DNA from: Arthrobacter pigmenti
GTDB taxonomy: Bacteria > Actinomycetota > Actinomycetes > Actinomycetales > Micrococcaceae
Assembly (NCBI RefSeq): GCF_011927905.1
Contig: NZ_JAATJL010000001.1
Coordinates: 1 to 64,000, forward strand
DNA: 64,000 nucleotides
Direction of reading: 5' to 3'
Every line of letters starts with the position of its first letter. The stretch's first letter is position 1. The notes beneath the pieces are model-generated. The model saw nothing but the letters and a program-made list of their open reading frames with translations, searched no databases and was not told the DNA's origin. Of the stretch, positions 49,805-58,457 are shown piece by piece. The position numbers and the translations under genes are program-made.

Positions 49805-50914
49805 ATGCCGAACCTCAACGGACACCTCCCCCTGCAAAGCCTCCCGCAACTGCTGCTGGATGTTGCGGCTATCGACTCCAACATCGCGTTGAAGGAACGG
49901 TGGGCGGCAGAACGGTCAATGGTCCTCGCGCCGCACATCAAAACCACAATGACCCGCGAGATTGTGCACAGGCAACTGCCCGGCGCGTGGGGCGTAACGG
50001 TTGCGACCGCGGGCCAGGCGGTTCACGCTGCTGCGTGGGGCGCTCGCCGGATCCTGATCGCCAACGAGGTGGTGTTCACACCGCAGGTCCTGCAGCTGCG
50101 GCGGTTGCTGGAGGCGGACCACACACTGGACATCTTCTGCCTTACCGATTCGGTGGCGGGCGTGACCGTGCTGGCAGAGGTTTTCGACGGCGCCGGTCCG
50201 CGACTCAACGTGCTCATCGACGTCGGCGTCGCGGGGGGTCGGACCGGCATCAGGACAGCGGACGAAGCCCCGGCACTGGCTGATGAGATCCACCGGCACC
50301 CAGGACTCCGGCTGGCGGGCGTCAGTGCCTACGAGGGAATTGCGCCGAACCTCCGCACGGCGGAGAACCTTGAGCAGGTGGACTCGCACTGCCGGATGGC
50401 CCGGACCATCTTCGAAGGGCTTCGGGAACGGTTCGGGGAGCAGCCGATTTTCTCGATCGGCGGCTCTGCCTTCCAGGATCGGGCTGCGCAGTTCCTGCCC
50501 GCCGGAGCGATCAATGTCCTCCGCTCGGGCTGCTACGTCATCCACGACCACGGGACGTACGCCGACGTCTCACCGCTGCCGGGGCTGCGGCCCGCGGCGG
50601 TGGTGCGCGCCGTCGTTCTCTCCGTGCCAGAGGAAGCCAGGGCGGTGCTCGGGGCAGGCAAGAGGGAGCTGGCGTACGACGCCGGCCTGCCCACCCTTGT
50701 TGCGCATCACCGGAACGGCGAGGCGCAGGTGGAGCCGGCCGGCGTCGTCGTCAAGCTCTTCGACCACCACGCCATCGTGGAGAGCGCGGACGGGCTGGTA
50801 GTCGGTGACACGGTGGACCTTGGGATCTCGCACCCGTGCTCGGTGTTCGACCGGTGGCGGTCAGTGCTGGCGGTGCACGGCAACGCGACGGAACTGTGGC
50901 ACCCGCAGTTCTAG
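49805..50914 (+). CDS. D-threonine aldolase / D-serine dehydratase-like PLP enzyme
   Basis: A 369-residue alanine-racemase-fold protein. The PLP lysine is in A-P-H-I-K-T-T near residue 46. The C-terminal metal-binding pair H-P-C, after V-V-G-D-T-V-D-L-G-I-S, is the mark of the D-threonine aldolase/D-serine dehydratase group. It would act on D-beta-hydroxy amino acids. ATG 49805 is 7 nt behind TAGGAT (49792-49797), giving another leaderless reading. Confidence 0.82.
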   Translation: MPNLNGHLPLQSLPQLLLDVAAIDSNIALKERWAAERSMVLAPHIKTTMTREIVHRQLPGAWGVTVATAGQAVHAAAWGARRILIANEVVFTPQVLQLRRLLEADHTLDIFCLTDSVAGVTVLAEVFDGAGPRLNVLIDVGVAGGRTGIRTADEAPALADEIHRHPGLRLAGVSAYEGIAPNLRTAENLEQVDSHCRMARTIFEGLRERFGEQPIFSIGGSAFQDRAAQFLPAGAINVLRSGCYVIHDHGTYADVSPLPGLRPAAVVRAVVLSVPEEARAVLGAGKRELAYDAGLPTLVAHHRNGEAQVEPAGVVVKLFDHHAIVESADGLVVGDTVDLGISHPCSVFDRWRSVLAVHGNATELWHPQF

Positions 50915-50971
50915 CTCCTTGGGGTTCGGTACGCTTGAATCAGCCCCAGTTCCTACCCGAAAGGGCTCACG

Positions 50972-51778
50972 ATGAAGATCAGCGTCGGACAGTTCAGGCC
51001 GGGCGGCGATGTCCTGGCCAACATCGAAACCATGCGGGAACTTGCGCGGCAGGCCAGCGCTGATGGATCGCAGCTGATCGTCTTCCCCGAGGAATCAATG
51101 TTCTCCATCGGCAAGGTGGACGGGGATCTGGCCGTTGCGGTGGAAGCGAACTGGTCCGGTTTCGTGCAGCAGCTATCCTTCCTTGCGGCGGAACTGAACA
51201 TCGCCGTCGTCGCCGGCGGTTACGAAGCCAGCGGCGAGGAGCGCCCGTACAACACGCTCGTGCTGATTGACTCGACCGGCAAGATCGTTGAGACGTACCG
51301 CAAGCTTCACCTCTATGACGCCTTCAGCTACCACGAGTCCAAGCGCATCAAACCGGGCGACGGCGGCATCAAGGTGGTGCCGGTGGGCGACCTTACCGTT
51401 GGGCTGATGACCTGCTATGACCTGCGCTTCCCGGAACTCGCGCGGGCGCTCGCGGACCAGGGGGCCGACGTCGTGCTGGTGCCCGCCGCCTGGTTCAAGG
51501 GCGACCACAAGATTGAACATTGGGAGACCCTGCTGCGTGCGCGGGCGATCGAAAACACGGTCTGGGTTGCGGCAGCCGGCACCTCCAGCGCTCACACCAT
51601 CGGCCACTCCGTCATCCTCGATCCAATGGGCGTGCCGCAGGTCTTCCTGAACGACGAGGAACGCGGCGTGGTCACTGCTGATGTGAACCGGCGCCGGATC
51701 GATGAGGTGCGTGAGTTCCTTCCCGTGCTGCGTAACCGCCGGTTCGCCCGCAACGAGGACATCGTCGAGTCCCACTAA
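50972..51778 (+). CDS. Carbon-nitrogen hydrolase (nitrilase superfamily)
   Basis: A 268-residue nitrilase-fold amidase. The triad is Glu in F-P-E-E-S, Lys in Y-R-K-L-H-L-Y-D and Cys in T-C-Y-D-L-R-F-P-E. Members hydrolyse small amides such as deaminated glutathione or omega-amides; this one has no distinguishing neighbour. GAAAGG precedes the ATG. It is on the same strand as the D-threonine-aldolase-like gene, 57 nt downstream. Confidence 0.88.
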   Translation: MKISVGQFRPGGDVLANIETMRELARQASADGSQLIVFPEESMFSIGKVDGDLAVAVEANWSGFVQQLSFLAAELNIAVVAGGYEASGEERPYNTLVLIDSTGKIVETYRKLHLYDAFSYHESKRIKPGDGGIKVVPVGDLTVGLMTCYDLRFPELARALADQGADVVLVPAAWFKGDHKIEHWETLLRARAIENTVWVAAAGTSSAHTIGHSVILDPMGVPQVFLNDEERGVVTADVNRRRIDEVREFLPVLRNRRFARNEDIVESH

Positions 51779-51831
51779 GGCGACGGGAACCGCTCCCGCC
51801 ATGGCGAGGTTCCTGCTATTTAGCTGTACCG

Positions 51832-52599
51832 CTAGCGCTTCCGGGTGCGCTGGAACAGCACAGCTGCGCCGGCATGCGCTGCCACGCCCAAGGGAATCCA
51901 CCACGCGAGAGCCAGCCAGACGTCGTCGTACGCGGTGTTGCCCATCAGGTTGGACCGCACGGCTTCAATTACCGGTGTGAGCGGCTGGTGCTCGGCAATG
52001 CCGCGGATCCACTCCGGAAGCGTATTGACCGGGACAAACCCGCTACTGATGTAGGGCAGGAAGATCATCAGGAAGGTGGAGCCGCTGGCTGCTTCCGGGC
52101 TGAGCAGTAGGCCAAGGAGGCAGGCTATCCAGGTCATCGCGACTACGAACACGAGCAGGATGCCGACCGCCGTCAGCCAGCCCGCCACGTTCCCGGAGGG
52201 CCTGAAGCCGAGCGCAAAGGAGACACCGACCACCACGGCCGAGGAAGCAAGGTTGCGTAGGACGCTGGTTATGACGTGGCCCACGAGGACGGCGGAACCG
52301 TAGGTAGGCAGGGTGCGGAACCGGCCGATGGTGCCGGTGGTCATATCGGTTGCCACGGAGACTGCCGTGTTCGCGGCACCGTACCCCGCGCACAGGACAA
52401 TCACAGCGGGCACCACGTAGTCCACATACTCCGTGCCGGTGTTCATGGCGCCGCCGAAGATCACCACGAAGGACAGCAGGATCATCGCGGGCAGCACGAT
52501 CGAGAGCACCAGGCCGTCAATGCTGCGGACTGTGCGGCGGAGTTCCCGGCCCACCATGACGGCGGTTCCGGAGCGGACGTTCAGCGTGGTGGTGGTCAT
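51832..52599 (-). CDS. ABC-2 type permease (DrrB-like)
   Basis: A 255-residue ABC-2 membrane subunit with six hydrophobic segments and the conserved pattern around I-V-L-C-A-G-Y-G-A-A-N-T-A and T-D-M-T-T-G-T-I-G-R-F-R-T-L-P. It overlaps the ATPase gene by 4 nt. Together they form a DrrAB-type exporter for drugs or lipids. Confidence 0.86.
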   Translation of the reverse strand: MTTTTLNVRSGTAVMVGRELRRTVRSIDGLVLSIVLPAMILLSFVVIFGGAMNTGTEYVDYVVPAVIVLCAGYGAANTAVSVATDMTTGTIGRFRTLPTYGSAVLVGHVITSVLRNLASSAVVVGVSFALGFRPSGNVAGWLTAVGILLVFVVAMTWIACLLGLLLSPEAASGSTFLMIFLPYISSGFVPVNTLPEWIRGIAEHQPLTPVIEAVRSNLMGNTAYDDVWLALAWWIPLGVAAHAGAAVLFQRTRKR

Positions 52600-53597
52600 T
52601 GGACCTGCTCCTTTGCGGGCCGGGCGGGCTGGTTCACTCGCTCCGCATGGGCAGGCTGAGTGAGGGTGAGGAAGACGTCGTCGAGCGTTGGTTGCAGGAT
52701 GGCGATGTTCGCCACGGTTACATCCGCAAGGTCGCCGAGGATCCGGCGGATGGTGGCGGCGGTATCGGTGGTCGATACGGTGAGTGACCAGGAATCAGGA
52801 TCAACAGCGGTTGGCTGCGTCAGGGCGGCGGCCCTGTCGAGGTCCTCCTGGCTGCCGAAGGAAAACCGGACCTGGTGGATGTTTCCAAGCAAGCCTTTCA
52901 GCTCCCGGGCTGTGCCCTCTGCAATAAGAGCGCCGCCGTTCAAAATGAGGATCCGGTCCGCGAGCTGGTCCGCTTCCTCGAGGTACTGGGTTGTCAGCAG
53001 GATCGCCGTTCCGTCCTGCGCCAATTGCCGGATTTCCTGCCAGAGCCTGTGCCGGCTCTGCGGATCGAGACCGGTGGTCGGTTCATCGAGGAAGAGCGCG
53101 GCCGGCCGTGCAGCGATGCCGGCCGCGAGGTCCAGCCGACGCCGCATGCCACCGGAATAGGTGGAAACCCGCTTAGTGCCTGTCCCCGTGAGGTCGAAGG
53201 CTTCGAGGAGCCCGGTTGCCCGCTCCCGTGCCTGCCCCTTCGTCAGCCCGGAGAGCCGCGCCATCATGATGAGGTTCTCCTGGCCTGACTGGAAATCGTC
53301 CAGCGCAGCGTACTGCCCGGTGAGGCTGAAGTGCCTGCGGGCGCTGGTTGGGTTAGCCAGCAGGTCGATCCCCGCAATCGAGGCTGTTCCCTGATCGGGC
53401 TTGATGAGCGTGCTGAGGATGTTGATCAACGTTGTCTTTCCGGCACCGTTGGGGCCGAGCAGGGCGACAACTTCGCCGCTGGAGAGGTCAAGATCCACGC
53501 CGCTGAGCACACTGTGGGCGCCGAAACGTTTATGGATCCCGTGCGCCCACAGGACGGGATCCTGCGAATGCCTTCCGGTGCTGGCGAGAGCGGACAT
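52596..53597 (-). CDS. ABC transporter ATPase (DrrA-like)
   Basis: A 333-residue ATPase. Walker A is G-P-N-G-A-G-K-T-T, the signature Y-S-G-G-M-R-R-R-L-D and Walker B A-A-L-F-L-D-E-P-T-T-G-L-D. The C-terminal extension of about 90 residues is typical of daunorubicin-resistance DrrA proteins. GGAG precedes the ATG. It is divergent from a TetR gene, the usual arrangement for an inducible efflux pump. Confidence 0.88.
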   Translation of the reverse strand: MSALASTGRHSQDPVLWAHGIHKRFGAHSVLSGVDLDLSSGEVVALLGPNGAGKTTLINILSTLIKPDQGTASIAGIDLLANPTSARRHFSLTGQYAALDDFQSGQENLIMMARLSGLTKGQARERATGLLEAFDLTGTGTKRVSTYSGGMRRRLDLAAGIAARPAALFLDEPTTGLDPQSRHRLWQEIRQLAQDGTAILLTTQYLEEADQLADRILILNGGALIAEGTARELKGLLGNIHQVRFSFGSQEDLDRAAALTQPTAVDPDSWSLTVSTTDTAATIRRILGDLADVTVANIAILQPTLDDVFLTLTQPAHAERVNQPARPAKEQVQ

Positions 53598-53617
53598 GAG
53601 AGGCTCCTTTTGGGAGG

Positions 53618-53650
53618 TGTGTATTTGATATACAGTTTATATAATACACA
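53618..53650. promoter_or_regulatory. Candidate TetR operator between drrA-like and tetR genes
   Basis: TGTGTAT (53618-53624) and ATACACA (53644-53650) form a 7 bp inverted repeat. A tighter TGTAT-TTGAT-ATACA lies inside it. This is the most AT-rich part of the divergent promoter and a natural site for the TetR protein. Confidence 0.6.
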
Positions 53651-53713
53651 TTTACGCTTACGCCGCACACTGTTTGTTAGGATCGATTTGCAAGCAACTG
53701 AAGGGGTTGGCCG

Positions 53714-54466
53714 TTGGAGCAGAACGAACTGGCCGCTTCCGCCCTGCCCGACGGCGTTCTTCCACCGGGTTTCCTCAAGGCGTGGGGCCTTCAGAAGCAG
53801 GCGGCCCGTGGACCCAAGGCGGATCTGAACGTCGAACGGATTGTGCAGGCCGGTATCGACGTTGCGGACGCTGAGGGGCTTGGGTCGCTGACTATGGCCC
53901 GCATCGCCAAGGCCTTGGGATTCACCACGATGTCGCTATATCGACACGTGGAGTCGAAGGAAGAACTGCTGGTCCTGATGCAGGACGCCGCCTTTGGAGC
54001 CCCCACGCCGTCCACCTCTGCAGGCTGGCGAAACCGTTGCCTCGAATGGGCCGCACAGGCCAGCGCGCGGTATCGACGGCATCCCTGGGTGCTGGATATT
54101 CCCATCAGTCACATGCCATCCACGCCAGGCCAGCTGAAGTGGCTGGAGCAGCTGCTTGGCGCTTTGCGGGAAACAGGCTTGAGGGCTCCGGACAAGCTCG
54201 GTGCGGCCTTGATGATCAGCAACCTGGTGGCCACAACGTCCAGGCTTGAACGGGACCTCGCCACCAATCCTATGAATCTGACCGATGAGGGCGGGGACGC
54301 GTACGTGCGCGCGCTCTTCAGTGTTTTGGATCCGAAAGTCTTCCCCGAAGTGTTGAGTGTGTTCGCCGACCCCGAAATGGCTGCGTCTACGGACCCCAAC
54401 TACGAAATCAACTTCGCGCTGCCGCGGGCGCTCGACGGCATTGAGCGGTTGATCGACCGCGTGTAA
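53714..54466 (+). CDS. TetR/AcrR-family regulator
   Basis: A 250-residue TetR regulator. A 38-residue N-terminal extension precedes the helix-turn-helix (M-A-R-I-A-K-A-L-G-F-T-T-M-S-L-Y-R-H-V near residue 70), and the C-terminal ligand domain resembles TetR_C. TTG 53714 gives the longest reading; a shorter start is possible since the extension has no known motif. It should repress the divergent exporter. Confidence 0.82.
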   Translation: MEQNELAASALPDGVLPPGFLKAWGLQKQAARGPKADLNVERIVQAGIDVADAEGLGSLTMARIAKALGFTTMSLYRHVESKEELLVLMQDAAFGAPTPSTSAGWRNRCLEWAAQASARYRRHPWVLDIPISHMPSTPGQLKWLEQLLGALRETGLRAPDKLGAALMISNLVATTSRLERDLATNPMNLTDEGGDAYVRALFSVLDPKVFPEVLSVFADPEMAASTDPNYEINFALPRALDGIERLIDRV

Positions 54467-54607
54467 CCGCTCGGTGCGGCCAGCAGTGCAGGCAAATGTG
54501 CGTGCAACTGCCATCACGTTCGATCACGGGGCGCAGCCGGTAGGCTCCATCCAACTTGCCGGGATCCCTGCGAGTTACAGTTTTCCGGCGGTCCAACAAC
54601 ACGATTT

Positions 54608-54621
54608 GATGAAGTTTCATC
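54608..54621. promoter_or_regulatory. Candidate DeoR operator upstream of the SIS operon
   Basis: GATGAA-GT-TTCATC, a perfect 14 bp palindrome. The sequence TTTGATGAA here (54605-54613) recurs at 58438-58446 just before the DeoR gene. GAAATG/CATTTC (54638 and 54685) form a further inverted pair nearer the start codon. Confidence 0.5.
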
Positions 54622-54703
54622 TACGTGCGGTAGACTAGAAATGATTGATACGGCAGACTAATAACCAGTTTCGATCATCCGTCACATTTCTTCAGGAGAA
54701 CCT

Positions 54704-55627
54704 ATGACCCAGCAGACTGCTCCACTTTCTGCAGTGCAGCCCGGCGCACACATGGAAGCTGAACTCCTTTCCCAGCCGGACGTCTGGAAGACTGCTGCCC
54801 GGCAGTCAGCCGAAGAGAATCTGCTGCCCGCCGACGGTGCGCGCATCGCGGTCATTGGCTGCGGGACGTCCTGGTTCATGGCACAGGCCTACGCTGTGGC
54901 ACGTGAGGCCGCGGGCAAGGGTGTGACTGACGCCTTTGCAGCCTCCGAAGCACCGGATCTCGCCGTGCGCGGCTATGACGCAATCGTGGTGATTACCCGT
55001 TCGGGAACTACCACCGAGGTCCTGCACCTGCTTGACAAGTATCGCGGCGCCATCCCCAGCGTGGCGATGATCGGGGACGTCACCTCGCCTATCAATGGGC
55101 TCGCGGACCGCGTGATCGGCCTTCCGTACGCGGATGAGCAATCGGTGGTGCAGACGCGCTTCGCAACCTCGGCACTGGTCTACCTGCTGGCCTCCCTCGG
55201 TGAGGATATTGATCGTGCGATCGTTGACGCCCAGGCCGTGCTCGCGGAGGAGACGTCCAGCGACCTCCTGAACGCCGAGCAGTTTTCCTTCCTCGGCACC
55301 GGCTGGACTGTGGGGCTGGCGCACGAGGCCGGGCTGAAGATGCGGGAAGCCGTGCAGGGCTGGACCGAATCCTATCCGGCAATGGAGTACCGCCACGGGC
55401 CCATTTCCATTGCTTCGCCTGGGCGGGTTGTCTGGTTGTTCGGCGCCGCCGTGGATGGTCTGGCAGCAGATGTGGTGGCCACCGGAGCCCAGTTCATCTC
55501 CTCAGCACGCCACCCGCTGGCCGAGCTCGCCCGCGTCCACAAGGTCACCCTTGACCGCGCGCTTGCCCGCGGCCTTGATCCTGACCGACCCCGCAACCTC
55601 ACACGCTCGGTTATCCTGGATGGCTAA
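54704..55627 (+). CDS. SIS-domain sugar isomerase/deaminase (AgaS-like)
   Basis: A 307-residue protein with two SIS domains (I-G-C-G-T-S-W-F near residue 50, T-R-S-G-T-T-T-E near 98, and E-Y-R-H-G-P near 228). This group includes AgaS, which turns galactosamine-6-phosphate into tagatose-6-phosphate and ammonia, and glucosamine-6-phosphate deaminases. The kinase and aldolase genes downstream favour the galactosamine/tagatose reading. AGGAGA precedes the ATG. It overlaps the ROK gene by 8 nt. Confidence 0.8.
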   Translation: MTQQTAPLSAVQPGAHMEAELLSQPDVWKTAARQSAEENLLPADGARIAVIGCGTSWFMAQAYAVAREAAGKGVTDAFAASEAPDLAVRGYDAIVVITRSGTTTEVLHLLDKYRGAIPSVAMIGDVTSPINGLADRVIGLPYADEQSVVQTRFATSALVYLLASLGEDIDRAIVDAQAVLAEETSSDLLNAEQFSFLGTGWTVGLAHEAGLKMREAVQGWTESYPAMEYRHGPISIASPGRVVWLFGAAVDGLAADVVATGAQFISSARHPLAELARVHKVTLDRALARGLDPDRPRNLTRSVILDG

Positions 55628-56603
55628 ACTTGCCTGGGTGATCCCTTCTGAACCGACGAGTCCTCATCAGGGGCCGGTCCTGGCCCCTGACGAAGCCATT
55701 TTGGCCATCGACGTCGGAGGTACTGACACGAAGTCAGCCCTGCTTGATTCGGCTGATCAGCTCCAGGGTGTCCAGCGCCGGCCAACAGTGCTGCGGCCCG
55801 GGGAAGCCGGGGACTCGGTGGTTGAGAACGTCGTAGCGATCCTCGGAGAATACCGTGCGGCCTGGCCGCACAAGCGGGTCCGCGCTATTGGCCTCATTGC
55901 TCCGGGGCTCGTCGATGAACGCAAGGGCGTCGGCATCTTCTCCGCGAATCTGGGCTGGCGTGACTACCCCTTCACGGAACGCCTGGAAGCCGCCACCGGC
56001 CTGCCCGTGACCTTCGGGCACGACGTCGGTGCCGCCGGTGATGCCGAGGTCCGAATTGGTGCGGCACGGGGGCTGGCCGACGTCGTCGTCATGATTATCG
56101 GTACAGGCGTTGCAGGCGCCGTCTTCTGCGGTGGTCAGCGGATCCTCGGAGGCGGATATGCCGGGGAAATCGGGCACGCGGAGGTGCCCGGCGGGGAACC
56201 ATGCCGGTGCGGTGCGCACGGATGCCTTGAAACAGTTGGCGCAGCCGGCGCGATAGCCCGCAGGTACGCAGAACGGTCCGGGAGAGCAGTTAATGGTGCG
56301 CGCGAAGTGCTGCAGCTGCAGGCTGCCGGAGATGCTCAGGCCCAGGCGGTTGTTGACGACGCCGTGAACGCCCTTGCCTTCAGTATCTGCCAGCTTGCCG
56401 CCACCCTGGGCACCGAGGCCGTGGTGATCGGCGGCGGTTTGGCGCAGGCCGGTGAGCAACTCTTCGCGCCGCTGAGGGCTGCGGTGGATGAGCGGCTTTC
56501 GTTCCATCGCCGGCCGCGCCTGTTGGCGGCGAGCATGGGTCAGGACGCCGGGTTGATCGGCGCAGGATTGCAGGCCCAGGACCTGCTCGGAGCGCGTCCA
56601 TGA
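55620..56603 (+). CDS. ROK-family sugar kinase
   Basis: A 327-residue ROK kinase without a DNA-binding domain. The phosphate loop is A-I-D-V-G-G-T-D-T-K-S, the catalytic Asp in F-G-H-D-V-G, the zinc site C-R-C-G-A-H-G-C-L-E and the C-terminal V-I-G-G-G-L. Its place after the SIS gene suggests it phosphorylates galactosamine or GalNAc at O6, taking the place of a PTS. No PTS genes are present. Confidence 0.83.
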   Translation: MAKLAWVIPSEPTSPHQGPVLAPDEAILAIDVGGTDTKSALLDSADQLQGVQRRPTVLRPGEAGDSVVENVVAILGEYRAAWPHKRVRAIGLIAPGLVDERKGVGIFSANLGWRDYPFTERLEAATGLPVTFGHDVGAAGDAEVRIGAARGLADVVVMIIGTGVAGAVFCGGQRILGGGYAGEIGHAEVPGGEPCRCGAHGCLETVGAAGAIARRYAERSGRAVNGAREVLQLQAAGDAQAQAVVDDAVNALAFSICQLAATLGTEAVVIGGGLAQAGEQLFAPLRAAVDERLSFHRRPRLLAASMGQDAGLIGAGLQAQDLLGARP

Positions 56604-57595
56604 ACGGTGCCGACAACCTCCGCGGACCGGTAGTCACTGTGACGCCCAATCCCGCGGTTGACCTCACCTACGCGGTGAATGGCATCAGCGCAGGAGGCTC
56701 ACACCGCGTCTCCCGCCCGCTTAGCCGGGCCGGCGGGAAGGGAATCAATGTCGCCAGGGTCATCCATCAGGCCGGGCACTCCACCCTCGCCATTACGACG
56801 GTGGGCGGCGGTTCGGGCACCGAGTTCGCGGCCGAGCTGGACGGCAGCGGCGTCCCGCACCGGCTGGTGCCGGTGGACGGGCCAACCCGGCGCTCGATGG
56901 CCTTCGTGGACTCCGCGGACGGCGAAACGAGTATCTTCAACGAGCAGGGCGCACCGCTCACCGACCCTGAGTGGAGCGAACTACGCGCCGCCGTCGAGGA
57001 GGCGCTTCCCGCGGCCGGATGCCTTATAGGGTCAGGGAGCCTGCCGGAAGGGGCGCCCGAGGACTTCTATCCGTGGCTGGCTGCCCGTGCGGCGTCGTAC
57101 GCCGTGCCCTGCATCATCGACACCTCCGGCAGCGCGGTTCTGGCAGCGGCCGACGCCGGGGCCGATGTGCTGAAGCCCAACAACCACGAGCTGCTGGAAG
57201 CCACTGGAGTCACGGATATCAGCACGGCCGCCGGCATGCTGCTGGACCGCGGAGTGAAGCTGCTCTTCGTCAGTTGCGGAGCCGACGGACTCCGGCTCTA
57301 CACCGCGGAAGACCGCCGCACCATGTGGCACGCGAAGTTGCCGGAGCGCCTGGCGGGCAACCCCACCGGAGCGGGCGATGCCGCGGTCGCCGCCATCGCC
57401 GTTCTCCTGGCAGCCAACATCACAGACCCAGAGGCCATGTTGAGGTACGCCACCTCCTGGTCAGCCGCGGCAGTACTCATGCCTGCGGCCGGAGAAATCC
57501 ACCCCAGCCACCCACAGCTTGCCGGCCAGGTGGAGATCAGCAGAATCTCCCTCGCGGACGTCAGCTCGCAGGAAGAGACGGAGCACGTTACGTGA
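56600..57595 (+). CDS. PfkB-family kinase, probable tagatose-6-phosphate kinase
   Basis: A 331-residue PfkB kinase of the LacC/FruK branch. The opening T-P-N-P-A-V-D-L-T is typical, A-G-G-K-G-I-N-V-A is the substrate loop, and G-N-P-T-G-A-G-D-A carries the catalytic Asp. It would make tagatose 1,6-bisphosphate for the aldolase whose GTG overlaps its stop. 1-Phosphofructokinase is the alternative, but there is no fructose PTS nearby. Confidence 0.83.
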   Translation: MNGADNLRGPVVTVTPNPAVDLTYAVNGISAGGSHRVSRPLSRAGGKGINVARVIHQAGHSTLAITTVGGGSGTEFAAELDGSGVPHRLVPVDGPTRRSMAFVDSADGETSIFNEQGAPLTDPEWSELRAAVEEALPAAGCLIGSGSLPEGAPEDFYPWLAARAASYAVPCIIDTSGSAVLAAADAGADVLKPNNHELLEATGVTDISTAAGMLLDRGVKLLFVSCGADGLRLYTAEDRRTMWHAKLPERLAGNPTGAGDAAVAAIAVLLAANITDPEAMLRYATSWSAAAVLMPAAGEIHPSHPQLAGQVEISRISLADVSSQEETEHVT

Positions 57596-58434
57596 CACTG
57601 ACACCTACATTCGACCTCATGAAGGCGGCAAGCGCAGCAGGGACCGGCATCGGCGCGTTCAACGTGCTTCATCTGGAAACCGCTGAGGCAATTGTTGCCG
57701 GTGCCGAAGTTGCCGGCCTGCCCGTGATCCTGCAGGTCTCGGAAAACTGCGTGAAGTACCACGGCGGTCTTGAACCGGTGGGACTCGCCACGCTGGCGGT
57801 GGCGCGCGCCGCCGTCGTTCCCGTGGCCGTACACCTTGACCACGCCGAGGATCCTGACCTGGCGATGGCAGCAGTGGATCTTGGATTCGGTTCAATCATG
57901 TACGACGGCGCCCACCTTGAGTTCGCGGAGAACGTCGCCACTACGGCGCGGGTGGCGGAGTATGCGCGCCAGAATTCGGTCTACGTTGAGGCCGAGCTCG
58001 GCAAGGTGGGCGGCAAGGACGGTGCGCACGCGCCCGGAGTCCGGACGGACCCGCAGGAAGCCGCGGACTTCGTGGCCGCGACGGGCGCGGATGCACTCGC
58101 TGTCGCAGTCGGTTCCTCGCACGCCATGACAGAGCGCAGCGCTGAACTGGATCTTGAACTGATCGGACGTCTCCGGGACGCACTGTCGGTGCCCCTGGTA
58201 CTCCACGGATCGTCCGGGGTGGCGGATGCCAACATCGCTGCGGCCATCCGCGCGGGCATGACCAAGATCAACGTCTCGACCCACCTCAACGGTTTCTTTA
58301 CGCGGGCGGTTCGCGAAGCGCTCGCAAATGACCCGGGCATGGTTGACTCTAGGAAGTACCTCGGAGCCGGCCGTGCGGCCATGGTCTCTGAAGTATCCCG
58401 CTTACTGACCCTGTTCGCCGAGCCCGCGCAGTGA
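57592..58434 (+). CDS. Class II aldolase, probable tagatose-bisphosphate aldolase
   Basis: A 280-residue zinc aldolase of the short GatY/KbaY type. V-H-L-D-H-A-E-D holds the catalytic Asp and zinc His, then M-Y-D-G-A-H-L, E-A-E-L-G, and L-H-G-S-S-G. It should split tagatose 1,6-bisphosphate into dihydroxyacetone phosphate and glyceraldehyde 3-phosphate. GTG 57592 overlaps the kinase stop. The housekeeping fructose-bisphosphate aldolase is separate (37919). Confidence 0.83.
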   Translation: MTLTPTFDLMKAASAAGTGIGAFNVLHLETAEAIVAGAEVAGLPVILQVSENCVKYHGGLEPVGLATLAVARAAVVPVAVHLDHAEDPDLAMAAVDLGFGSIMYDGAHLEFAENVATTARVAEYARQNSVYVEAELGKVGGKDGAHAPGVRTDPQEAADFVAATGADALAVAVGSSHAMTERSAELDLELIGRLRDALSVPLVLHGSSGVADANIAAAIRAGMTKINVSTHLNGFFTRAVREALANDPGMVDSRKYLGAGRAAMVSEVSRLLTLFAEPAQ

Positions 58435-58457
58435 ACATTTGATGAAAGGCCCCGTCG

